Below are positions 1-5,021 of a stretch of DNA of 5,758 nt, in pieces. Under the pieces are notes generated by a model, which was not told the origin of the DNA, did no database searches, and saw nothing but the letters and a program-made list of their open reading frames with translations. The stretch comes from an uncultured Bacteroidales bacterium. GTDB taxonomy: Bacteria > Bacteroidota > Bacteroidia > Bacteroidales > JAUNSR01. Positions within the stretch are counted from its first letter, which is position 1. Each line of letters begins with the position of its first letter. Made by a program: the position numbers and the translations under genes. The stretch lies in assembly GCA_947074245.1 (NCBI GenBank), contig CAMTOW010000157.1, positions 1-5,758 of the forward strand, given 5' to 3'.

Positions 1-98
1 GTGATCGCAGTACTATCCTAGTTCCCTTCGCACACATGGTTGAGTTATGGGTTTCTGCCGTAGTAGCAGAAGGTGACGGTCGCTGCTCGCGATCAAAC

Positions 99-443
99 TC
101 ATGTTCCGGTAAGCGGTTCTTGCAGGAAACGTTGTTGGTCGATGTTGTACATCGAGAGTCGGAATGTCGAATCGCCGGACAATGTAAGCGTGTTCTTTAT
201 TTTCGCGTTTTCCGCATTCGGCAAATGCGTGTAGTAGGAAGTCGATAAAGATCTGTATATGGCTGCTATCGCTTCGGGATTGGAGAGTATTTCGTCCGCC
301 GTTTCTATCGCGTCCTGAGTCAGAGGGATTTCTGCAATCTCTTGTTTCCGGTTTTCATCCGGTTCCTGAGCGGGTCTTTTATATCCCGAACAAGCGGTGA
401 ATGCAATGAGGAATAGTCCGGTTGCGAATGATAGTTTTCTCAT
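99..443 (-). CDS. small lipoprotein with partial NlpE-like domain
   Basis: The 114-residue product begins with a lipoprotein signal: basic MRK, hydrophobic residues 4-17, and a lipobox-like FTAC with the lipidated cysteine at C18. A polar linker follows (about 19-45). Residues 70-97 resemble the start of the NlpE N-terminal domain, a copper/envelope-stress lipoprotein family, in the pattern Y..xLP....xxIKxTLTLxxDxTFxL. The family's CxxC after LP is replaced by NAEN (76-79), so metal or redox function through those cysteines is not expected. The protein ends at TGT (112-114), about where the family would carry a conserved tryptophan and further beta strands. It therefore looks short or decayed, although another in-frame stop lies two codons on, so this is not a single nonsense change. 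The start codon directly touches the T-tract of the mlaF terminator, leaving no room for a ribosome-binding site. The signal peptide and start are well supported; the NlpE assignment rests on pattern memory only. Confidence 0.66.
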   Translation of the reverse strand: MRKLSFATGLFLIAFTACSGYKRPAQEPDENRKQEIAEIPLTQDAIETADEILSNPEAIAAIYRSLSTSYYTHLPNAENAKIKNTLTLSGDSTFRLSMYNIDQQRFLQEPLTGT

Positions 444-490
444 AAAAAAAGCTGATTGTTAGTCTATTTAAACTATAACAATCAGCTTTT
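444..490 (-). terminator. intrinsic terminator after mlaF
   Basis: A perfect 15-bp inverted repeat (arms 447-461 and 476-490, 14-nt loop) is followed on the minus strand by seven consecutive Ts (450-444). The stem is AT-rich, with four G-C pairs. In the plus direction only four Ts follow before GC. Orientation and position, 49 nt beyond the mlaF stop, make it the terminator of the mlaE-mlaF operon. Its T-tract ends exactly at the ATG of the next gene on the same strand. Confidence 0.85.
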
Positions 491-538
491 GCTTTTGTGG
501 GGATGCTTTGTGTGAAAATATATAGAATTTTCAATGGC

Positions 539-1327
539 TTATCCGTTCGGAAACTCTTTGGCGAACTCTTCGGATACTGCCGCTTTTTTGACGCTTTTGA
601 AGAGTGGCGAGGCGAATACGAAATTGTTGAGCGCTTCGTTGCTGCTCGTTAAGATCTGATCTTTGTTGCCGACCCATTCTTTCTGACCTTTATTTAGGAA
701 GATGATGTTGTCGCCGATACCCAATACCGAGTTCATATCGTGTGTATTGACGATGGTCGTGATGTTGTATTCTTTGGTGATGTCGTTGATCAGTTCATCA
801 ATCAGAATCGAGGTTTGCGGATCGAGTCCCGAGTTGGGTTCGTCGCAGAAAAGATAACGCGGATTCAATGCGATGGCGCGGGCGATTGCCACACGTTTCT
901 GCATCCCCCCGCTGATTTCCGATGGAAAGCGGTCTTCCGCACCATGCAGGTTGACGCGTTCGAGGCAGAATTGTGCTCGTTTTTCACGCTCGATCGTAAT
1001 CAGGTTGGAGAACATTGTGAGCGGAAACATCACGTTTTCCATTACCGTCATCGAGTCGAATAGAGCCGATCCCTGGAAAAGCATTCCGATCTCTTCGCGC
1101 AACATTTTCAGGTCGGGAGTTTTCAGTTTTAGTAAATCGCGTCCGTCGTACAAGATCTCGCCGCTATCGGGTTGGATCAGCCCGATCAGACATTTCATCA
1201 AGACCGTCTTACCCGAACCGCTCTGACCGATGATCAGGTTATTTTTTCCTTTTTCGAATACGCAGGATATATCGTGAAGGACGGTGCGCCCCTCGAATGA
1301 TTTTATAACGTTTCTGACTTCAATCAT
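539..1327 (-). CDS. mlaF: MlaF-type phospholipid ABC transporter ATPase
   Basis: This 262-residue ABC ATPase is the cytoplasmic motor of an Mla/MCE-type transporter that moves phospholipids between inner and outer membrane. Visible motifs are Walker A GQSGSGKT (34-41), Q-loop Q85, signature ISGGMQKR (138-145), Walker B LFCDEP (159-164) and the H-loop histidine H196 in NTHD. The GGMQKR form of the signature is characteristic of the MlaF/TTG2A branch. The length is typical and the domain is complete. Its ATG overlaps the TGA of mlaE in the form ATGA, so translation of the two is probably coupled, and the partner is the permease directly upstream. No MCE-domain (mlaD) gene follows; a terminator does. 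In this phylum the substrate-binding MCE protein can be encoded elsewhere, so its absence here does not argue against function. The transport direction cannot be read from the sequence. Confidence 0.93.
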   Translation of the reverse strand: MIEVRNVIKSFEGRTVLHDISCVFEKGKNNLIIGQSGSGKTVLMKCLIGLIQPDSGEILYDGRDLLKLKTPDLKMLREEIGMLFQGSALFDSMTVMENVMFPLTMFSNLITIEREKRAQFCLERVNLHGAEDRFPSEISGGMQKRVAIARAIALNPRYLFCDEPNSGLDPQTSILIDELINDITKEYNITTIVNTHDMNSVLGIGDNIIFLNKGQKEWVGNKDQILTSSNEALNNFVFASPLFKSVKKAAVSEEFAKEFPNG

Positions 1328-2073
1328 TGTAAAAGAATTTTTGTAAGAATCACGTCGAAGAGCAGAATGAAGATGCTGCTGATCACAACGGCATTGGTGC
1401 TCGCTTTACCCACTTCGATGGCACCTCCGCTGATGGAGTAGCCGTAGAAGGAAGAGATGCTGGCGATGATGAATGCGAAAACGAGTGATTTTTGAAGTGA
1501 ATAGAATACATAGTATTCGATAAATGCCGTCTGGATCCCGTAAATATAGGTCGATACGGAGATCACATTGGTTGTAAGAGCTACGAGGTAACCACCCAGG
1601 ATGCCGGTGAACATGCTTAAGATCACCAAAATCGGGATAAAGATCACCAATGCAGCTATCTTGGGCAGGATCAGGAAGCAAGCCGAGTTGACGCCCATGA
1701 TCTCAAGCGCGTCGATCTGCTCGGTCACACGCATCGTTCCGATTTCCGAAGCGATGTTGGAGCCGACCTTTCCCGAAAGGATCAGACACATGATGGCTGA
1801 TGAGAATTCCAGTAACAAGACGTCGCGCGTGGCGAGTCCCACCGTATATCGGGGCAAAAGGGGAGTCGACATGTTCAGCTGAGTCTGAATTGTGATTACC
1901 GCACCGATGAATATGGAGATGATTACAACGATCCAGATCGAATCAAGGATAAGTTTGCAGACTTCCCGGATGAATTGCTGAAAGAACACGCTCCATCGTT
2001 CCGGTACAGAAAATACTTTTTTCATCAAAAGCACGTAACTGCCAAGAGTCGATACAGATTTTACAAGTGGCAT
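1324..2073 (-). CDS. mlaE: MlaE-type phospholipid ABC transporter permease
   Basis: This 249-residue inner-membrane permease is the membrane partner of MlaF. An amphipathic N-terminal stretch is followed by hydrophobic segments at about 44-64, 86-100, 135-165, 195-210 and 228-247. The MlaE family core is clear: GKVGSNIASEIGTMRVTEQI at 101-120, continuing DALEIMGVNS to 130, and a C-terminal GGAIEVGKAST block at 216-226. The reading frame is open further upstream to 2271, but the extra 66 residues do not look like the family and would overlap the lptB start and promoter. The internal ATG at 2073 gives the usual family length and a typical N-terminus (MPLVKSVSTLGSYVLL). The gene is first in the operon, ahead of mlaF, and is transcribed away from lptB. 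No strong Shine-Dalgarno precedes it, as is usual in Bacteroidetes. Confidence 0.92.
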   Translation of the reverse strand: MPLVKSVSTLGSYVLLMKKVFSVPERWSVFFQQFIREVCKLILDSIWIVVIISIFIGAVITIQTQLNMSTPLLPRYTVGLATRDVLLLEFSSAIMCLILSGKVGSNIASEIGTMRVTEQIDALEIMGVNSACFLILPKIAALVIFIPILVILSMFTGILGGYLVALTTNVISVSTYIYGIQTAFIEYYVFYSLQKSLVFAFIIASISSFYGYSISGGAIEVGKASTNAVVISSIFILLFDVILTKILLQ

Positions 2074-2136
2074 TTTGTAATGGTTTATTAAATAAGAAAA
2101 ATAACGGCGAATCGTCTGCTTGGAAGATTTATTATA

Positions 2137-2168
2137 CAAATGTACTAAAAGATGAATAATACGCGAGC
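2137..2168 (-). promoter_or_regulatory. putative mlaEF promoter
   Basis: On the minus strand TACATTTG (2144-2137) matches the Bacteroidetes -7 element TAnnTTTG exactly. At the expected distance of 19 nt the -33 position reads CTCG, a poor match to TTTG. Transcription would start near 2130, giving a leader of about 57 nt before the mlaE ATG at 2073. The weak -33 keeps confidence moderate. Confidence 0.45.
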
Positions 2169-2187
2169 CGATGTGGATTTGCTGCGT

Positions 2188-2221
2188 CTTGTTTTCTATT
2201 TGCTGAAATTGGTTACCTTTG
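2188..2221 (+). promoter_or_regulatory. putative lptB promoter
   Basis: TACCTTTG at 2214-2221 matches TAnnTTTG exactly. A CTTG (2188-2191) lies 22 nt upstream as an imperfect -33 element. The start site would be near 2228, giving a leader of about 28 nt to the lptB ATG at 2256. It lies back to back with the mlaEF promoter, with only about 20 bp between the two cores. Confidence 0.5.
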
Positions 2222-2255
2222 TATTCATCCAAATAAAACAATTTATCAGAGCGAT

Positions 2256-3131
2256 ATGGCAGAAGAATCAATGGTTTTGAGAACCGAAAATCTGGTTAAG
2301 AAATACGGACAGCGTACCGTGGCGAATCACGTTTCGATCAACGTGCGTCAGGGCGAAATCGTAGGTCTGCTCGGCCCGAACGGAGCCGGTAAGACAACCA
2401 CATTCTATATGACCACCGGGCTGGTGACTCCCAACGAAGGGCGTATTTTTCTAAACGACCTTGATATAACCAAATTCCCCGTTTACAAACGCGCGCAAAA
2501 CGGGATCGGCTATCTGGCGCAAGAGGCTTCCGTGTTTCGTAAGATGACGGTGGAAGACAACATTCGCGCGGCGCTTGAGATGACCGGTCGATCTAAAGAG
2601 TATCAGAAAGAGAAGTTGGAAAGTCTGATCGCGGAGTTTCGCTTGGAAAAAGTACGTAAAAATCTGGGTGACCGATTATCGGGAGGGGAGCGTCGACGTA
2701 CGGAAATTGCCCGCTGTCTGGCTATCGACCCGAAATTCATCATGCTCGACGAGCCGTTTGCCGGTGTAGACCCGATCGCGGTAGAGGATATCCAGTATAT
2801 CGTTTATAAGCTGAAGGAAAAGAATATCGGAATTCTGATCACCGACCACAATGCGCCCGAAACGTTAAGTATCGTGGATCGAGCCTACCTTTTGTTTGAG
2901 GGGCGTATCCTGTTTCAGGGCTCTTCCGAAGAGTTGGCTAATGATGCCATGGTGCGTGAGAAGTATTTGGGGCGTAACTTTATATTCCGCCGTAAGAAAT
3001 TCGATTGGTATCCGGATCGGATTTTATTTCCGATCGGAAATGATGATAATAACAACAGCAGTATTTCGCTATGGCGAGATACTGCTGTTGTCGTTTACGG
3101 AGATTATCCGCTTCTATTTTATTGCGTTTGA
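2256..3131 (+). CDS. lptB: LptB, lipopolysaccharide export ATPase, C-terminally extended
   Basis: LptB is the cytoplasmic ATPase of the Lpt machine; it powers LptF/LptG extraction of lipopolysaccharide from the inner membrane and its passage to the cell surface. Motifs seen are Walker A GPNGAGKT (40-47), Q-loop Q89 in YLAQE, signature LSGGERRR (141-148), Walker B FIMLDEP (161-167) and H-loop H198 in TDHN. These forms, together with YLG near residue 238, are typical of LptB. The family normally ends shortly after YLGxxF, near residue 245-249 here, for a total of about 240-255. This frame continues to residue 291 with a tail unlike the family (DWYPDRILFPIG, then NDDNNNSS). That tail is encoded across a strong hairpin that looks like the gene's own terminator, which suggests a lost stop codon or a sequencing error. 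The start at 2256 was chosen because it lies 28 nt after the predicted start site; ATG 2271 is an alternative. The ATPase core is intact. Confidence 0.93.
   Translation: MAEESMVLRTENLVKKYGQRTVANHVSINVRQGEIVGLLGPNGAGKTTTFYMTTGLVTPNEGRIFLNDLDITKFPVYKRAQNGIGYLAQEASVFRKMTVEDNIRAALEMTGRSKEYQKEKLESLIAEFRLEKVRKNLGDRLSGGERRRTEIARCLAIDPKFIMLDEPFAGVDPIAVEDIQYIVYKLKEKNIGILITDHNAPETLSIVDRAYLLFEGRILFQGSSEELANDAMVREKYLGRNFIFRRKKFDWYPDRILFPIGNDDNNNSSISLWRDTAVVVYGDYPLLFYCV
3052..3091 (+). terminator. strong terminator-like hairpin inside the 3' end of the lptB frame
   Basis: The arms 3052-3069 and 3074-3091 form an 18-bp stem closed by the four-base loop TATG. The only non-Watson-Crick position is T3065 opposite G3078. 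In plus-strand RNA this is a U-G wobble, while in minus-strand RNA it would be an A-C mismatch, so the plus transcript (lptB) is probably the one selected. The downstream U-tract is poor (TCGTTTACGG), so it may also act as a 3'-end stabiliser. In the minus direction it is followed by a T-rich TTATTATCATCATTT and could also serve the convergent CPBP gene. Confidence 0.65.
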
Positions 3132-3172
3132 TGGCTGAGTGTCGCGATATGTATGGTGCGGTCTGCTTGGAG

Positions 3173-3304
3173 TGCAATTATGGTTCACCTTGATCGCAGT
3201 TGTGATTCATTTTGATCACAGTTGTAGTTCGGTCTGCACACAGTTGTAGTTCGGTCTGCACACAGTTGTGATTCAACCCGATTTCAATCGTAAATCCTAT
3301 TGTG
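3173..3304. repeat. tandem repeat of 22-nt period, about six degenerate units
   Basis: Units begin at 3173, 3195, 3217, 3239, 3261 and 3283. The units at 3217 and 3239 are identical over all 22 nt. Those at 3195 and 3261 share AGTTGTGATTCA and end in GAT, matching each other at 17 of 22 positions. The unit at 3173 matches the one at 3195 at 16 of 22, and the last matches it at only about 12 of 22. Common core: CACAGTTGT followed by GATTC or AGTTC. The array fills most of the gap between the convergent lptB and CPBP genes. The period is not a multiple of three, so it is not a repeated peptide. No dyad symmetry or CRISPR-like spacers are seen. Confidence 0.85.
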
Positions 3305-3326
3305 GGGCAGCCATATCCTTTCCGGA

Positions 3327-4238
3327 TTAATATAGATAATTGTCGCGGGTAGTCTCCTTCGTAGCCGTACGACGTATGCAGTATGCCGCCAAAATAAATA
3401 AAATGGTAGAACCGATCAGGTAAGGAATGAAATATATCGGATGGGAGCTATCCGGAATCGGTAGCGAATCGAGATTTATCTGGTGTTGCTCCATATAGAT
3501 CTCAAAGAGAGCCAACGCGTTGTTGGTGAAGTGTGCCAGTATCGGAATCCAGAGAGAGCCGGTCCATACGACCAGGTATCCAAAATACGCACCGAGAATC
3601 ATGCGTGGAAAGAATCCGTAGAACTGCAAGTGAATGAAACTAAAACAGAATGCGCTCAACCACACTGCTACATGTTTATTGCGCCATTTGTCGCGAAATA
3701 AGTTCTGAAGGATTCCGCGGAAATAAAGTTCTTCGCCTACCGCGGCTACAACGCCTACCAAAAAGAGATTGAAAAGCCACCCGATCCAACTGTCGGTTTT
3801 TAGGATTAGCAGGGTGAGTTCGTTCATCTCCTCCTCTTTGCTTTGCATCCAGGCTTCGATTGAATGGAGCGCTTCGGGTAGTTGGATCGAAGCGTTCCAT
3901 TCAATGATATATTGTAAGAGCGGCATCAGGAAGATCATGCTCAAGAACGTCAGTATGAATTTCGCGGGTTGGGCGAAATGTGTCAGTTCGAGATAACGCA
4001 TTGGCCGGCGGCTGATGAAGAATGCCATCGCCAAAGAGGGGAGTATGAAGGTGAAGATGGCGCTTATGAGTTGCTGCAACTTGAGGTTGAATGATGGGAT
4101 GCTCCCGGTGTAGGTGGTCAGCAGCGATCCGATTCCGATTGGGATAAGTGCAATTAATAAACAGACGAAGGTGATCGCAAATAAAATCAACAGACGGGCA
4201 ATAAGGCCACTGTGAGCAAACGGTGGGTTCTTTTTCAT
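3327..4238 (-). CDS. CPBP-family intramembrane metalloprotease (CAAX protease-like)
   Basis: This 303-residue polytopic membrane protein carries all the signature motifs of the CPBP (Abi/Rce1-like) family of glutamate/histidine metalloproteases: EExxxR as EELYFR (169-174), FxxxH as FSFIH (199-203), and HxxxN as HFTNN (236-240). Hydrophobic segments lie at about 12-40, 55-76, 92-111, 150-168, 190-206, 212-235 and 267-288, with a loop rich in charged residues (QSKEEEMNE, 132-140). Catalytic residues appear intact, so activity in the inner membrane is expected. Bacterial members have varied roles (prenyl-protein-type cleavage, bacteriocin self-immunity, peptide signalling), and none can be assigned from context. 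The gene starts about 30 nt after the terminator of the upstream RRM gene and I see no consensus promoter in between. The ATG at 4238 is the first in frame and is followed by a short basic N-terminus (MKK) before the first membrane segment. It converges on lptB. Confidence 0.9.
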   Translation of the reverse strand: MKKNPPFAHSGLIARLLILFAITFVCLLIALIPIGIGSLLTTYTGSIPSFNLKLQQLISAIFTFILPSLAMAFFISRRPMRYLELTHFAQPAKFILTFLSMIFLMPLLQYIIEWNASIQLPEALHSIEAWMQSKEEEMNELTLLILKTDSWIGWLFNLFLVGVVAAVGEELYFRGILQNLFRDKWRNKHVAVWLSAFCFSFIHLQFYGFFPRMILGAYFGYLVVWTGSLWIPILAHFTNNALALFEIYMEQHQINLDSLPIPDSSHPIYFIPYLIGSTILFILAAYCIRRTATKETTRDNYLY

Positions 4239-4267
4239 TTTTCTTGACTCAATAAAATATGATAAAC

Positions 4268-4300
4268 AAAAAAACGCCCGGTAGTTTCCTCCCGAGCGTT
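4268..4300 (-). terminator. intrinsic terminator of the RRM protein gene
   Basis: The arms 4273-4281 and 4292-4300 form a 9-bp GC-rich stem. On the minus strand it reads AACGCTCGG, a 10-nt loop, then CCGGGCGTT, and runs into seven Ts (4274-4268). The one imperfect position is a G-U wobble in minus-strand RNA but a C-A mismatch in plus-strand RNA, which fixes the functional orientation. It lies 61 nt beyond the RRM stop codon and 29 nt before the start of the CPBP gene. Confidence 0.92.
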
Positions 4301-4361
4301 AAAAGAATGTCCTTTTGATCTAAGCTCTACAAAAAATAGATATATAATTACTATTTATTCA

Positions 4362-4607
4362 TCAGAATTTAGGACGGGCTTCTTTTACTACCATCGTACG
4401 GCCTTCGAAATCAGCGCCATTAAGCTCTTCAATAGCTTGTCTTGCAGCAGCATCATTTTCCATTTCTACGAAACCGAAACCTTTAGATTTACCTGTTTCG
4501 CGGTCTTTGATGATTTTTACTGAAGAAACCGGTGCGTAATCTTCCAACACTTGCTGAAGATCTGATTCCTTAACGCGGTAGTTAAGGTTGCCAATGTAAA
4601 TGTTCAT
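4362..4607 (-). CDS. single-RRM RNA-binding protein
   Basis: The 81-residue protein consists of one RNA recognition motif and almost nothing else. RNP2 is IYIGNL (3-8) with the aromatic Y4. RNP1 is KGFGFVEM (42-49) with the exposed aromatics F44 and F46; its last position, usually aromatic, is M49. The beta-alpha-beta-beta-alpha-beta pattern is complete, ending in VVKEARPKF, without the glycine-rich tail of related cyanobacterial or plant proteins. Such small RRM proteins are widespread in Bacteroidetes, which generally lack Hfq, and are thought to act as post-transcriptional regulators by binding mRNA or small RNA in the cytoplasm; targets cannot be inferred here. It is a single-gene unit with its own terminator, divergent from tig. 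AT-rich DNA lies upstream and a leader of up to about 145 nt is possible, so self-regulation through the leader is conceivable but not shown. Confidence 0.96.
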   Translation of the reverse strand: MNIYIGNLNYRVKESDLQQVLEDYAPVSSVKIIKDRETGKSKGFGFVEMENDAAARQAIEELNGADFEGRTMVVKEARPKF

Positions 4608-4757
4608 AAGAAATTAAGAATAAATTTGAAAAAGAATAATGTATTTACGAACATCCTACAAATTGCCCGATCGATTCTCAAAGAAAAATCTGTTAACAAA
4701 TTAAAGATATAATGCAATTGTAATTAATCCAATGCAACAAATAAGTAGTTCGATACA

Positions 4758-4788
4758 CAAAGGAAGTGATTTATATTTAAAATCCAAC
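4758..4788 (-). promoter_or_regulatory. weak candidate promoter for the RRM gene
   Basis: On the minus strand GTTG (4788-4785), a 19-nt gap, then TTCCTTTG (4765-4758) approximates TTTG-N19-TAnnTTTG with one mismatch in each element. It would give a start near 4751 and a leader of about 145 nt. It is the best match I found upstream of this gene, but partial matches are frequent in AT-rich DNA. Confidence 0.25.
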
Positions 4789-4868
4789 TAAATATGGATA
4801 AAATTTATTAATATGTAAAATCGTTCTATTAATACATTAAAAGAGATAAAATTAATTTGCGGGATACA

Positions 4869-4899
4869 TTTGTTAATCAACAAAAAGCGAATATCTTTG
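4869..4899 (+). promoter_or_regulatory. tig promoter, Bacteroidetes primary-sigma type
   Basis: TTTG (4869-4872), exactly 19 nt, then TATCTTTG (4892-4899) match the -33 and -7 elements TTTG and TAnnTTTG without a mismatch. Transcription would start near 4906, leaving a leader of about 115 nt before the tig ATG at 5022. The leader can form a small hairpin, ATTTGG (4929-4934) with CCAAAT (4952-4957), of doubtful significance. Confidence 0.85.
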
Positions 4900-5021
4900 C
4901 ACACCTAAAATTATGTTCTCATAAGACCATTTGGTTTAAACTTTCAGTATGCCAAATTGTTGGAATTTAGAGAGGTAATTGTTTAAAGTAAAGAGTTTTA
5001 ATCCTAAATAAATTCGAAAGA

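Larger units (their letters stand above)
4608..5021. other. AT-rich divergent intergenic region between the RRM gene and tig
   Basis: This 414-bp stretch contains no convincing reading frame, tRNA or repeat array. Its right end holds the tig promoter and leader. Its left end holds the upstream region of the RRM gene, without an exact TAnnTTTG on that strand. The middle (about 4680-4860) is strongly AT-rich and rich in TTAAT-like words, with AATGCAA occurring twice (near 4712 and 4732). It may be a promoter-proximal UP-like or curved region; nothing more specific is visible. Confidence 0.7.

Noticed and set aside
2..11. Ten-base match TGATCGCAGT shared with the repeat array (3191-3200)
   Set aside because: A single isolated 10-mer with no flanking similarity is too little to call a dispersed copy of the repeat.
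53..71. Small hairpin TTCTGC / GCAGAA as a terminator for the lipoprotein gene
   Set aside because: The stem is only 6 bp and no T-tract follows on the minus strand. The 1-98 stretch shows no other supported feature.
740..1226. Plus-strand open frames opposite mlaF
   Set aside because: They overlap the fully motif-supported mlaF gene, resemble no family I recognise, and lack any promoter.
2074..2271. N-terminal extension of the MlaE frame by 66 residues to an ATG at 2271
   Set aside because: The extra residues do not look like the family, would overlap the lptB promoter and start codon, and would make the protein far longer than typical MlaE; ATG 2073 fits.
3015..3035. 7-bp inverted repeat GATCGGA / TCCGATC in the lptB tail
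   Set aside because: It is short, and the much stronger hairpin at 3052-3091 explains the terminator role; this one may be chance.
3201..3220. CRP-like palindrome TGTGA ... TCACA in the repeat array
   Set aside because: The half-sites are separated by 10 bases rather than 6, and Bacteroidetes generally do not use an E. coli-like CRP site; it arises from the junction of two repeat units.
3173..3304. CRISPR array
   Set aside because: Units are contiguous 22-mers with no unique spacers, no dyad in the repeat, and no cas genes nearby.
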